NCBI GenBank assembly: GCA_900112325.1
Contig: FOLJ01000022.1
Span: forward strand, 1-64,000
Direction of reading: 5' to 3'
DNA length: 64,000 nt
Origin: Micromonospora sediminimaris
GTDB taxonomy: Bacteria; Actinomycetota; Actinomycetes; Mycobacteriales; Micromonosporaceae
Every line of letters starts with the position of its first letter. Within the stretch, counting starts at the first letter, position 1. The translations under genes were made by a program, and so were the position numbers. The notes beneath the pieces are model-generated. The model saw only the letters and a program-made list of their open reading frames with translations, was not told the DNA's origin and searched no databases. Positions 7,062-15,945 of this stretch are shown here, piece after piece.

Positions 7062-8653
7062 CAACCATCAGCGGGCGGAGACCGACCAGCAAGACCGCCG
7101 CCGTACGCGGGCAGGTCCGCGACCTCGTCGCGGAGATGATGCGCGATCCAGCTGGCCGCACATCCCCGTCACCGTACGAGACCGCCCGGCTGGTGAGCCT
7201 CGCCCCGTGGCTGATCGGACACAGCGACCGGGTGCGCTACCTGCTCGACACCCAGCGGGCCGACGGCGGCTGGGGGCCCCCGGGGGGTTACAGTCTCGTC
7301 CCCACCCTGAGCGCGACAGAGGCACTACTGACGGTCCTGCACGCCGATCCACCGGCGGACCGGGCGCGTCTGGTTCACGCCGTCGACCGGGCTCTGGTCA
7401 CCCTGACCGGGCTCGTGAACGACGGTGGTCCGTTACCCGACACCCCGGCCCTCGACATGATCGTCCCCGCACTCGCTGATCGCATCAACGACCACATTCA
7501 CCGCCCGGCCATGCCGCCGCCAGCCGCTCTGGAACGGTGGCAGCGCTCCACCCCGCTCGGCCTACCACGTGGCGTGACCCGACAGCGACTCACCGCCGTA
7601 CGTCACCTGGTGGCCACTGGCGCACCTATCCCCGACAAGCTGCTGCACGCGTTGGAGGTCGTGGCCGACCTCGCCCCCGCCGCGGGCGGCGTCGTACCAA
7701 ACGCCTCGGGCACGGTGGGTGCCTCGCCGGCGGCCACCGCCGCGTGGCTCGGCAGGCCCGACCGCCCCGGCGGCCACGGGGCGTTGGCATATCTGGAAGG
7801 CGCCGTCGATCGCTACGGCGGTCCCGTGCCGTGCGCAGCCCCGATCACTGTCTTCGAACGAGCCTGGGTGACCACCATCCTGGCTCGCGCCGGCATCGAC
7901 CTGACCGGATTCCAGGGGCTGGTGGACAGCCTGACCGCCGACCTGGGGGCGACCGGAACGCCGACCGGTCCTGGGCTGCCGGCCGACGCTGACACCACCG
8001 CCGTGACTCTGGCCGCTCTCGGCCACCTCGGCGTCTCGGCGTCAACCGACTGTCTGTGGCCTTACGAGACACCCGAGGGTTTCGCCACGTGGCCAGGTGA
8101 GGACGGTTTCAGCACCACGACCAACGCCCACGTGCTCGACGCTTTGGGCCAGCGACTGGCGGAGCAGCCGGGCGCGCAGCCGCGCCATCGCGCTGCTGTG
8201 CGACGGCTGGTGGCGGCCCTGCTGGATCGTCAGGAACTCCAGGGGAGCTGGGCCGACAGGTGGCACGCCTCGCACTACTACGCGACTTCCTGCTGCGTGC
8301 AGGCGTTGGCAGAGTTCGGGGAGCCGACGACAGTGGCGCAACCGCTGGATCGCGCGGTCGAGTGGACACTTGCCGCCCAACGCACCGACGGCGGCTGGGG
8401 CACCTGGAGTGCTACCGCAGAGGAAACGGCTTACGCGTTGCACATCTTGCTGGCCAGCGGCACCCGGACACCCAAGGTAATTGACGCGGTTGGTCGCGGG
8501 CACGCCTACCTGTGTCAACACGAGGGCACAACGGGACCGGCGCTGTGGCATGACAAGGATCTGTACCAACCCACCTTGATCGTCCGCGCCACAGTTCTGG
8601 CAGCCCAGCACAGTGCCGGGAGGCTGCTGACCTACCTGTCCGAATGCGCGTAG
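7058..8653 (+). CDS. Class II diterpene cyclase (labdane/halimane-type diphosphate synthase)
   Basis: A 531-residue beta-gamma barrel cyclase that should protonate GGPP to a bicyclic diphosphate. The catalytic acid motif is DADTT (Asp310, Asp312), the DxDT variant rather than DxDD; a DxDT form is known from the halimadienyl diphosphate synthase Rv3377c of Mycobacterium tuberculosis. Two QW-type repeats frame the protein: QRADGGWGPPG near 65 and QRTDGGWGTW near 440. The GTG at 7058 overlaps the stop of the class I synthase and is preferred for that reason; the frame continues upstream inside that gene. The N-terminal 40 residues are basic and poorly conserved. The product scaffold cannot be read from sequence. 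Confidence 0.88.
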   Translation: MTTISGRRPTSKTAAVRGQVRDLVAEMMRDPAGRTSPSPYETARLVSLAPWLIGHSDRVRYLLDTQRADGGWGPPGGYSLVPTLSATEALLTVLHADPPADRARLVHAVDRALVTLTGLVNDGGPLPDTPALDMIVPALADRINDHIHRPAMPPPAALERWQRSTPLGLPRGVTRQRLTAVRHLVATGAPIPDKLLHALEVVADLAPAAGGVVPNASGTVGASPAATAAWLGRPDRPGGHGALAYLEGAVDRYGGPVPCAAPITVFERAWVTTILARAGIDLTGFQGLVDSLTADLGATGTPTGPGLPADADTTAVTLAALGHLGVSASTDCLWPYETPEGFATWPGEDGFSTTTNAHVLDALGQRLAEQPGAQPRHRAAVRRLVAALLDRQELQGSWADRWHASHYYATSCCVQALAEFGEPTTVAQPLDRAVEWTLAAQRTDGGWGTWSATAEETAYALHILLASGTRTPKVIDAVGRGHAYLCQHEGTTGPALWHDKDLYQPTLIVRATVLAAQHSAGRLLTYLSECA

Positions 8654-8730
8654 ATGTTCGGCGGTCACGACTGACAGCATTCGCCTCAGGACACACGAGT
8701 CCCTTGTGGACGTGACACTTAGTGACGGTC

Positions 8731-8760
8731 TTGAGTCAATAGTCAGATAACTGCTAGCGT
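8731..8760 (+). promoter_or_regulatory. Candidate promoter of the conservon
   Basis: TTGAGT at 8731-8736 and TAGCGT at 8755-8760 are separated by 18 bases and lie about 80 bases before the histidine kinase start. The hexamers fit the housekeeping sigma of actinomycetes. The whole 185-base gap contains no other recognisable gene. Confidence 0.4.
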
Positions 8761-8838
8761 GCGTCGGTCTGCCTACACCGGCGGCTTGGTCGGCATGCCT
8801 CTGCCGACAAGTTCCTCTGCTCGGCATCGGACGGTTCA

Positions 8839-11229
8839 ATGCGGTCTCGCAGCGCCAATCTGCGCACCAAGGTCATCGCGCTCCTCGCCTCACTCGTCGC
8901 TCTCTGGGCATTCGCCGCCTGGGTTACCCTCCGAGACGGTGTGGACCTCCTTGGCGTCCAAGCGATCGACAGTCAGATCGTCTCCCCGAGTGAGCCGCTG
9001 CTGCTGGACCTCCAGGTTGAACGACGCCTAGCCGTCGTCTACCTCGGTGGTCCCAGTGCCGACCGGAAGAACGCACTCGACGCCGCCCGTCTGGCGGTCG
9101 ACAAGAACGCCACCGCCTTCAAGTCCACCGCGCGTAGCTGGCTAGCCCGTATGGCCAGCAGTAGCGACGCCGAACAACGCGTGAATGAGGCGATCGCCCA
9201 GCTCGATCGACTGCCGGAAGTCCGCGAGTCAATCGACGATCGGTCAGTCGACCGGGCAAGCACCATCGGCACCTACAGCAACCTCGTCGAGTCGATGTTC
9301 GCCGTCTACGATGTCGTCGGCACGCTCGATGATCCCGAAATCCAGCAGGACACCCAGAATTTGATCGAGCTGTACCGTCTCCGCGAGATCATCTCGCAGG
9401 AGGACGCCTTGCTCACCGGCGCTCTCGCCGCCGAACGGATCACCGCTGGTGAACAGGTCCGGTTCACTGAGCTGGTCATCGCGCAACGCTTCGTCGCGGA
9501 TCGCACCCAGCTGAACGACTCCGACCAGGCCGCCTTCAACCAAGTCCTCAACGGAGATGCGTTCCGGAGCCTGCGTCAGCTCGAGGACCGGGTGATCAGC
9601 ACTCGAGGATCGGCCCGTCCGGACGTTACCGCCGAGGAATGGAACGAGGTCGCACCCGCGGCGTTGACCCATCTGCAGGAGATGGTTCTCGGCAGCGGTG
9701 ACAATCTGGTGCAGCGCGCGGTGCCTGTCGCGGTCGGGGTGATCGTCCGGCTGGTCCTCGCCGCCGGCCTGGGTCTGCTGGCAGTCATCGCGTCGATCGT
9801 TGTCTCCATCACCACCGCACGTGCTCTCGTAGCTCAACTGCAGCGACTCCGTGACGCGGCCCATCAACTCGCCGACGAACGACTCCCCGCGGTGGTGGAA
9901 CGCCTTCAGCGCGGCGAGAAGGTGGACGTCGCCGCCGAGGCACCGCCGCTCGACTTCGGCGCTGACGAGATCGGGCAGGTCGGCCAGGCCTTCAACGCCG
10001 TTCAGGAGACGGCTGTCCGTACGGCCGTCGAGCAGGCGGAACTACGCCGCAACGTACGCGACGTGTTCCTGAACCTGGCCCGGCGCACCCAGGCCCTCGT
10101 CCACCGCCAGGTGACCCTCCTCGACGAGATGGAGCGTCGTCAGGAGGACGCCGACGAACTCGAAGACCTCTTCCGCGTCGACCACCTCGCCACCCGGATG
10201 CGGCGCAACGCCGAGAACCTCATCGTTCTCTCGGGCGCGACGCCCGGCCGTGGCTGGCGCCGCAACGTGCCCATGGTCGACGTCGCCCGCGCCGCCGTGC
10301 AGGAGGTGGAGGACTACACGCGGGTGAAGGTGATGCCATTCGGGTCGGTCGCGCTCGCCGGCCGGGCCGCCGGTGACATCATCCATCTGCTCGCCGAGCT
10401 GATCGAGAACGCCCTGACCTTCTCGCCGAAGAGCACCCCTGTCGAGGTGCGTGGACAGCTCGTAGCCAACGGCTTCGCCATCGAGATCGAGGACAGAGGT
10501 CTCGGCATGGCCGAGGACGATCTGGCCGCCGCCAACGCCGACCTCGCCACCGCCGCCGAATTCAACCTCGCCGACGCCAAGAAACTGGGGCTGTTCGTCG
10601 TCAGCCGGCTGGCCGCGAAACACCACCTCGCAGTGCGGTTGAAGCCGTCACCGTACGGCGGGACGACGGCAGTCGTGCTCCTCCCCAAGGACCTGGTCAC
10701 GACCGCCGACCCGATCGGCGCGGCCTCCTCGCCGACGGTCGGTACGTCCCGAGACGCGGTTGGCGCCAGCGACGCCCAGCGCGTCCCCACCCCCCGGCCT
10801 GCCTCTGTCGCCGTCGCGGAGCCCACACCCGTGCACGGCGAAACGATGGAACTGCCCGCAGTGCGCCCGCTGCGTGCCGCCGCTGACGCCGCCGCGACCG
10901 TCACCGAAGGACCGGTCAAGAGCGCGCCCAGCGTACGGCAGCGGCCCGAACCTGCTGCCGAGCACACCGAGCACACTGAGCACGGCCTGCCGATGAGAGT
11001 CCGTCAGGCCAACATCGCGCGCCAACTACGCGACTCGTCACCAGGCCAACCACAGCCACCGGAGGACGACGAGGCGGGGCGATCCCCCGACGACATTCGC
11101 CGGATGATGGCCTCGTACCAATCCGGCACCCGCCGAGGGCGCGATGACGCCGCACGTCTCGTCGACGCCGACGAAGACGAGCAACGCAACGCCGCCGACA
11201 ACACGTCCGCGGCCGAAACCGACCGGTAA
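8839..11229 (+). CDS. cvnA: Conservon sensor protein CvnA (nitrate/nitrite-sensing-type histidine kinase)
   Basis: A 796-residue membrane sensor. Order of parts: transmembrane segment near 10-30, a large extracellular helical region of the NIT sensing type (about 45-285), a second transmembrane segment near 295-325, a HAMP linker, the segment LARRTQALVHRQVTLLDEME typical of CvnA proteins, an ATPase domain (LLAELIENALTFSPKST and EDRGLGMAEDDL, about 515-620), and a long disordered Pro/Ala-rich tail to the end. Conservon kinases work with a roadblock protein, a DUF742 protein and a small GTPase, as in Streptomyces cvn loci, forming a bacterial complex resembling a G-protein-coupled system. The next three genes are exactly these partners. 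Confidence 0.92.
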   Translation: MRSRSANLRTKVIALLASLVALWAFAAWVTLRDGVDLLGVQAIDSQIVSPSEPLLLDLQVERRLAVVYLGGPSADRKNALDAARLAVDKNATAFKSTARSWLARMASSSDAEQRVNEAIAQLDRLPEVRESIDDRSVDRASTIGTYSNLVESMFAVYDVVGTLDDPEIQQDTQNLIELYRLREIISQEDALLTGALAAERITAGEQVRFTELVIAQRFVADRTQLNDSDQAAFNQVLNGDAFRSLRQLEDRVISTRGSARPDVTAEEWNEVAPAALTHLQEMVLGSGDNLVQRAVPVAVGVIVRLVLAAGLGLLAVIASIVVSITTARALVAQLQRLRDAAHQLADERLPAVVERLQRGEKVDVAAEAPPLDFGADEIGQVGQAFNAVQETAVRTAVEQAELRRNVRDVFLNLARRTQALVHRQVTLLDEMERRQEDADELEDLFRVDHLATRMRRNAENLIVLSGATPGRGWRRNVPMVDVARAAVQEVEDYTRVKVMPFGSVALAGRAAGDIIHLLAELIENALTFSPKSTPVEVRGQLVANGFAIEIEDRGLGMAEDDLAAANADLATAAEFNLADAKKLGLFVVSRLAAKHHLAVRLKPSPYGGTTAVVLLPKDLVTTADPIGAASSPTVGTSRDAVGASDAQRVPTPRPASVAVAEPTPVHGETMELPAVRPLRAAADAAATVTEGPVKSAPSVRQRPEPAAEHTEHTEHGLPMRVRQANIARQLRDSSPGQPQPPEDDEAGRSPDDIRRMMASYQSGTRRGRDDAARLVDADEDEQRNAADNTSAAETDR

Positions 11230-11246
11230 GAAAGAGGAACGGGCAA

Positions 11247-11657
11247 GTGCAGCAGAATTCCACGGGCGATTTGGCCTGGCTGCTCGACGACCTGGTCGGG
11301 CGCGTCAAGCAGGCTGAGCATGCCATCGTGCTCTCCGCTGACGGACTGCTCATGGCTTCCTCCGCCCAGCTCAGCCGAGACGACGCGGAACATCTGGCCG
11401 CGATGGCATCGGGCATCCAGAGCCTCGCGAAGGGTGCCAGCAAGCGGTTCGGCGGCGGACCCGTGCAACAGACCATCATCGAGATGAAGTCGTCGTTCCT
11501 GTTCGTTACCGCGGCCGGAAGCAACGCATGCCTGGCCGTCCTTGCGGCCGAAGACACCGACGTCGGACTTGTCGCGTACGAGATGGCAATGGTCGTTGCG
11601 CGAGCCGGCAAGTTCCTCGCCTCTCCGACCCGGCCGAGCCAGCACACCAACAACTAG
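11247..11657 (+). CDS. cvnB: Roadblock/LC7-domain protein CvnB
   Basis: A 136-residue roadblock protein: LDDLVGRVKQAEHAIVLSADG, the MASSAQLSRDDAEHLAAMAS core and a C-terminal FLASPTRPS tail. In conservons this protein stimulates or tunes the partner GTPase. The GTG start at 11247 is preceded by AAAGAGGAAC. It follows the kinase gene by 17 bases. Confidence 0.93.
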   Translation: MQQNSTGDLAWLLDDLVGRVKQAEHAIVLSADGLLMASSAQLSRDDAEHLAAMASGIQSLAKGASKRFGGGPVQQTIIEMKSSFLFVTAAGSNACLAVLAAEDTDVGLVAYEMAMVVARAGKFLASPTRPSQHTNN

Positions 11658-11665
11658 GGGCCGCC

Positions 11666-12043
11666 ATGACGATGCCCGACGAAGAACCAGTCTGGTTAGA
11701 TGACGAAGCCGGGCCGGTGGTCCGGCCATACGCCGTTACGGGCGGACGAGCCAAGCCAGCCAACAGCTTCAATGTGGTCGCTCTGGTCCTTTCGACGCGA
11801 TCGGCCCCGCCATCCGAGGTGGGGATTGCACCAGAACAGGCGCGGATCATTCACCTCTGTCAACGACCGCTCGCACTCGCAGAAGTGGCCGCGCATCTCA
11901 GCCTGCCTCTTGGCACCGTTCGAGTGCTGCTGGACGGACTGATCGCGCAGGGATTTGTCCAGGTCAACGATCCTCGTCAAGCCGCCACCCTTCCCGACGA
12001 CAGCGTATTCGAGGCGCTCATCAATGGACTACGTCAACTCTGA
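11666..12043 (+). CDS. cvnC: DUF742 protein CvnC
   Basis: A 125-residue protein of the DUF742 family (PVVRPYAVTGGR near the N-terminus; HLCQRPLALAEVAAHLSLPL, a winged-helix-like core, and LPDDSVFEALINGLRQL at the end). DUF742 proteins are the third conservon component and bind the kinase or GTPase. I place the start at the ATG at 11666, eight bases after the stop of cvnB; a longer frame overlaps cvnB and lacks similarity. Its end overlaps the start of the GTPase gene by 20 bases. Confidence 0.92.
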   Translation: MTMPDEEPVWLDDEAGPVVRPYAVTGGRAKPANSFNVVALVLSTRSAPPSEVGIAPEQARIIHLCQRPLALAEVAAHLSLPLGTVRVLLDGLIAQGFVQVNDPRQAATLPDDSVFEALINGLRQL

Positions 12044-12632
12044 GCGGACGGGCCAAGTGACCCTTCCCACCGCCATCAAAATCCTCATAGCGGGTGGCTT
12101 CGGCGTAGGCAAGACCACCCTCGTGGGATCCGTCAGCGAAACCAAGCCCCTACGCACTGAGGAGGTTCTCTCCGAGCAGGGCGTGGGTGTCGATGACATC
12201 TCCGGCGTCGAGACGAAATCGACAACGACCGTGGCGATGGACTTCGGCCGGATCACCATCAGCGAGGAACTCGTTCTCTACCTGTTCGGCACCCCAGGCC
12301 AAGACCGCTTCTGGTTCGTCTGGGACGAACTCACGATCGGCGCCCTGGGCGCCGTGGTCCTGGCAGACACCCGGCGGCTCGCCGACTGCTTTCCGTCCGT
12401 CGACTACTTCGAGCGGACGAGGCTGCCATTCATCGTGGCCGTCAACTGCTTCGAGAATGCCCGCCAGTACAGCCTTGACGAGGTGCGACTGGCCTTGGAC
12501 CTCGACCCGGACGTGCCTGTCATGTTGTGCGACGCGCGAGAGCGACAGTCATCCAAAGAGGTCCTCGTAGCGCTGATCGAGCATGTCAAGAAGCAAGGGC
12601 TCAGCCGCAGACCCGAGCCGGTAGGTCATTGA
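12024..12632 (+). CDS. cvnD: Conservon small GTPase CvnD
   Basis: A 202-residue Ras-like ATP/GTP-binding protein. The P-loop is IAGGFGVGKTTLVGS; the switch II region is LFGTPGQDRFWFVWDEL; the base-recognition loop is VAVNCFEN in place of NKxD, as usual for the CvnD group. I start at the ATG at 12024 (MDYVNSERTG), which overlaps cvnC by 20 bases; a longer frame starting at 11955 has no supporting similarity. It completes the cvnA-B-C-D set. The downstream gene is convergent, so the P450 next to this conservon, if any, is the one at 4768. Confidence 0.93.
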   Translation: MDYVNSERTGQVTLPTAIKILIAGGFGVGKTTLVGSVSETKPLRTEEVLSEQGVGVDDISGVETKSTTTVAMDFGRITISEELVLYLFGTPGQDRFWFVWDELTIGALGAVVLADTRRLADCFPSVDYFERTRLPFIVAVNCFENARQYSLDEVRLALDLDPDVPVMLCDARERQSSKEVLVALIEHVKKQGLSRRPEPVGH

Positions 12633-12698
12633 CCGGCGGCCTGCCGCCACACTCCTCACACTCGCTCGCGGAGTACCCAAACCAGGTTCGCAGGCGCC

Positions 12699-13391
12699 TC
12701 ACGCGCCAACGTCAGGGAGAAGGCTGCGCCCCTCCCAGGTTCCATGTTCCGACAACGGGCGGAACCGCATGAACGCGGATTCGTGGTGGAAGTCCCGGCG
12801 ATGCTGTTCAGCCATGGCGACGGTATGTGTATGTGCCTGTGGGACAGCGCTGCGGCCGTACACCATGTCGGTCATCTCGCGGACGCTGCGCCAGATCGTG
12901 AAGGTGGAGAACGTGTGGGGCGGGCGTACCGCTGCGGTGGCGAACGTGGTGCCGGGGTGGCGGGCGACCAAGCGTTCGACCGGCCGCCCCCACTTCAGGA
13001 ACCGGGGTAGTTCGGGAAGCTTGAGCCGGGCGAGGGTGACGGCCACGATCGGCTCCTCCGGATCCCATCGGCCCGCCTGCACCGGCAGGCCGGCGAGGGC
13101 GGCCACCTCGCCGTAACGCCGCAGGTACTGCAGTCGCACATGCCATCCGCCGTCGAGCCGCCGCCCTAGATCGTCGTCTGCGAGGAACCGATCCAACGCC
13201 GATTCGTCGTCCCATTCGGCGAACATCGCCAGGCGTCGCAACTGCATCCGTTCCACCGACAACGCCGGGGAGCCGAGTCGCATGAGCGCGAGGCATTCGG
13301 CGTGCCGCAGCCCAGCCGCCCGGGGCCTGCGACGCAGGGTGCGCAAGGTCAAGGCCGGCGGAAGCAGCGCGAGATGGAACGAATGCATCAT
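12699..13391 (-). CDS. CrtA (spheroidene monooxygenase)-like protein
   Basis: A 230-residue protein without signal or membrane segment. The segments PIVAVTLARLKLPELPRFL, TFSTFTIWRSVREMTDMVYG and AMAEQHRRDFHHESAFMRFR followed by HGTWEG match the layout of the CrtA-like monooxygenase family (heme-associated, originally carotenoid ketolation). In actinomycetes such proteins are not tied to carotenoid genes, and none are nearby. It lies convergent to the conservon and 66 bases from it. The substrate is unknown; a role in tailoring the diterpene is conceivable but only by proximity. Confidence 0.5.
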   Translation of the reverse strand: MMHSFHLALLPPALTLRTLRRRPRAAGLRHAECLALMRLGSPALSVERMQLRRLAMFAEWDDESALDRFLADDDLGRRLDGGWHVRLQYLRRYGEVAALAGLPVQAGRWDPEEPIVAVTLARLKLPELPRFLKWGRPVERLVARHPGTTFATAAVRPPHTFSTFTIWRSVREMTDMVYGRSAVPQAHTHTVAMAEQHRRDFHHESAFMRFRPLSEHGTWEGRSLLPDVGA

Positions 13392-13616
13392 CGGCCCATG
13401 ATCCCAGTCGTCCGCGACCGCGTCCCCTCCCGGAGCGGGCGACCGGCGGCGGCAGGCGGACGGTTGGCTTCGTCAGCAGCCGGTTCAGTGCCGGTCGCCT
13501 CGCCATCTGCACCCGTTCTCCGCGCGCAAGGTTAGGAATTACTCGGCACCCCATGCGGTACGAGGGGCATCCGGCGCACTAGCATTGCTGCGTTCCAGCG
13601 GCTGAAACGAGGCGAG

Positions 13617-14330
13617 ATGCGTTGGCTCCGGCAGTTGCTGGGTAGCAAGCGGGTCCAGCTCGATCCAGGGCGGCAGCAGGCACTGCTACGGGATGTCCGG
13701 CACCGGTACGGCGTCGGCTCGCCGGCCCGGTTCTCCGAGCAGGTCGAAGCGATCACGCGGATACTGAACGACGACGACGGCCTGGTCGTGGCGGCCCGGA
13801 TCGTCAGCGAGGTCGCCGACGAGGCTCACGCGGACCTGCAGGCCCAAGCCCACGACGTGCACCGGCGTACGGGCCGGCGACTCCTGGTGCACCGCCGGAG
13901 CTACCGACCGCTGTGGAAGGAGGCCGGGCCGGCACTGCGGTGGCCACTGTTCGCGCTGCCGGGCAGGCTTCACCCGTACGTGCAGGTGAGCGCCGCCGTC
14001 TCAGTGGTCGGAAGCCGCGCGCCCCGGCTCGGCCAGGTGACCGACCCGGATCTGTTCCTGGCCCGCGTGTTCGAGGTGCTCGATCTCACCATCATCGGCT
14101 GCGAGTACGGCCAGGTGCGGGTGGACACCGACGCCGCAGCGCTGGCCGACCGCCTGATCTCGACCGCCGGGCAGGTTCTCGCCGCCATCGACGACCCGCC
14201 ACGCCTACCGCCGCCGGTACGCGAGGCGATGCGCCGCAACAACACCCTCGACGTCCACGATCCAACCGGTCCTCGGGTGGTCGGCGGCATCAACCTGGGC
14301 GCGCGGATGCGGGAGACTCTGCTGGTGTAG
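13617..14330 (+). CDS. Conserved protein of unknown function
   Basis: A 237-residue soluble, basic protein that I do not recognise. It starts MRWLRQLLGSKRVQLDPGRQ, contains helices rich in Arg and Ala up to about residue 100, and a more hydrophobic middle part (YVQVSAAVSVVGS, VFEVLDLTIIGCEYGQVRV). It has no signal peptide or obvious catalytic motif. The ATG at 13617 follows GGCGAG. It stands alone between a divergent CrtA-like gene and the left boundary of the integrated element. Codon use looks native (strong G/C in third positions), so I take it as real. Confidence 0.6.
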   Translation: MRWLRQLLGSKRVQLDPGRQQALLRDVRHRYGVGSPARFSEQVEAITRILNDDDGLVVAARIVSEVADEAHADLQAQAHDVHRRTGRRLLVHRRSYRPLWKEAGPALRWPLFALPGRLHPYVQVSAAVSVVGSRAPRLGQVTDPDLFLARVFEVLDLTIIGCEYGQVRVDTDAAALADRLISTAGQVLAAIDDPPRLPPPVREAMRRNNTLDVHDPTGPRVVGGINLGARMRETLLV

Positions 14331-14680
14331 AACCCGAAGTGGAGCCGATCTGGGGCCGATCGCCCCGCTCGGCGCAACGGCTTTGGCGCGCGAATAGCGT
14401 GGACAGTGATAGCGCTGAGGGCGATGCATCGGGGTCGCGAGCAGAGTCCGTGCGGAGGAGGCGGCATGGGCCTCTTCCGGCTGCCCATCATTCGGGCCAG
14501 ATGTACACCAGCAGCCCCGCCGCTAATCACATTGGACACTCGTTGGCGCTCGGCCGAAGGCCACCTCAACCATGATCCAGACTGGGCGGCACGCACCCGA
14601 ACCGCCCCTCGAACGACCCGCAGACATCGGAGCACGAAGCTCCCACACGCTGGAAGATTGCGCTACATGCTGGGAAAGGA
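14331..14680. other. Intergenic stretch left of the integrated element
   Basis: This 350-base stretch holds no frame with coding character on either strand. Open frames running through it towards the tRNA fragment at 14727 end in the residues that are typical of antisense translation of tRNA genes and are not real proteins. I see nothing else in it. Confidence 0.5.
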
Positions 14681-14719
14681 TCAAGGCCGCGACCAACGTT
14701 TCGCTGGTCGCGGCCTTGA
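14681..14719 (-). terminator. Perfect 15-bp stem hairpin, probably the original terminator of tRNA-Arg
   Basis: Bases 14681-14695 pair perfectly with 14705-14719 around a nine-base loop. On the minus strand it is followed by TCCTTTCCC. It lies 8 bases from the left att copy, i.e. just beyond the 3' end of the tRNA-Arg as it would be in the uninterrupted chromosome. The insertion has moved the intact tRNA about 14 kb away from it. Confidence 0.7.
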
Positions 14720-14726
14720 TCGCGTG

Positions 14727-14771
14727 GCGCGCCCGAAGGGACTCGAACCCCTAACCTTCTGATCCGTAGTC
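14727..14771 (-). repeat. Left attachment site: 45-bp copy of the 3' part of tRNA-Arg
   Basis: Identical over 45 bases to 28886-28930. It reproduces the tRNA-Arg from inside the anticodon stem to one base past the 3' end. The 5' half of the tRNA is missing here: the sequence diverges at 14772. The next 55 bases into the element are unusually A/T-rich, as is common for integrase arm sites. Confidence 0.9.
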
Positions 14772-14830
14772 GGAACCGGGCAAAGTATCTCTATCGCAAC
14801 CTTATACTCCTATAACGTACCGGTTCACCC

Positions 14831-14856
14831 GCCCTCCGTCCAGACGGAGGGCTTTT
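14831..14856. terminator. Rho-independent terminator near the left end of the element
   Basis: GCCCTCCGTC (14831-14840) and GACGGAGGGC (14843-14852) form a 10-bp stem with a two-base loop, followed on the plus strand by TTTT. It would stop transcripts leaving or entering the element. Confidence 0.65.
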
Positions 14857-14869
14857 CGTTTCTGCTGGT

Positions 14870-15764
14870 CCAGGCGTTGCGCTCGACGGGCCGCCGCAGT
14901 CTGCGGACGACGAAGCTGCCGCGGATGCTGAAACAGTCGGGTCCGTGCTGGTGGGGTGCCGAACATCCGAGCACCACCGGAGCACCACGCGATCAAATGA
15001 GCCGACGGACGAGCCAAATCTCCATCCCGTCTTTACCGGCGTTTGCCTGCCGCCCAGGTCGATCATGAGGTTGCGCGCTTGCTGTGCCACCCAGTCGCCG
15101 GTCGGGTTTTCGTGGTGGCGTCCAGCAGGTGGACTCGCCGGGTAGCGACCTCTATCAGGAACAGGACGTAGATGCGGGTCAGTCTGATGGTGTCGACGTG
15201 CAGCAAGTCGCAGCACAGGATGCCTTTGGCCTGGGTGGTGAGGAACTCGGTCCAGGCCGGTCCCGCCCGTCGTGGAGCCGGCCCGGCACCGGCCTTGGTC
15301 AGGACCGCCCAGGTCGTGCTGGCGGCGAGCCGGTAGCCCAGGCCAGTTAACTCGCCCTGAATACGCCGGCATCCCCAGGTGGGGTTGTCCTGGGCCAGCC
15401 GTAGCACCAGCTGGCGGACCTCGGTTGTGACCGGTGGTCGACCGCGTCGGCGTCTCGGGTAGGTCCACCGCCTTGTGATCAGATTGCGGTGCCAGCGCAA
15501 CAACGTGGCCGGGGTGATGAGAAACGCCTCCCACCGGGTCCGCGGCAACAGCCTCGACAAGCTGGCGAGCACTGCCCGGTCGGCCGGTTCCGGATCCAGC
15601 CGGCGCACCTGCCGACGCAGGACCGCGACCTAGTGCCGCAGCACGACCGCGTTAGTGTCACCGCCGCGGGCCAACAGGATGATCACTTGCAGTGCCTGAC
15701 GAAGAATCAGGTAGCCGATCGACAGGATCATGACCGGCAGCATGACGCCACTCATCGATCCCAT
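14870..15764 (-). pseudogene. Decayed DDE transposase (integrase-core, IS3/IS481-like)
   Basis: Reading on the minus strand from the ATG at 15764: a hydrophobic start (LPVMILSIGYLILRQALQVI), then NAVVLRH, an in-frame TAG at 15630-15632, then VAVLRRQVRRLD, the helix-turn-helix part TLLRWHRNLITRRW, NPTWGCRRIQGEL and the first catalytic segment GILCCDLLHVDTIRLTR. Near 15110 the frame shifts and NPTGDWVAQQARNLMIDLGG continues in another phase; the rest of the catalytic core is lost. So the gene has a nonsense codon, a frameshift and a truncated 3' end. Terminal inverted repeats could not be identified. It lies at the left end of the tRNA-Arg element. Confidence 0.8.
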
Positions 15765-15945
15765 GGCGAACAAAGTCGCACGTCAACGCCCGTGGCCGAG
15801 TTTTCGAACGGTACAGGCTGCTCACCCCTCCTTACGTTCAGACAGAACGACCCTCAATTCCCGAGGACGCGCCCAACGTCATTTCGTTAGGACCTCTTTG
15901 GCCCGGCGCGTTATGCAAGGAGCTCACTCGACCTTTCGTGCGGCG

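Noticed and set aside
12651-12698. Possible extra small gene between conservon and CrtA-like gene
   Set aside because: Too short and without start signals; only a six-base hairpin can be seen near 12635.
14406-14762. Open frame of about 118 codons ending in PKGLEPLTF
   Set aside because: The end is the well-known antisense translation of a tRNA 3' half; the frame has no other coding support.
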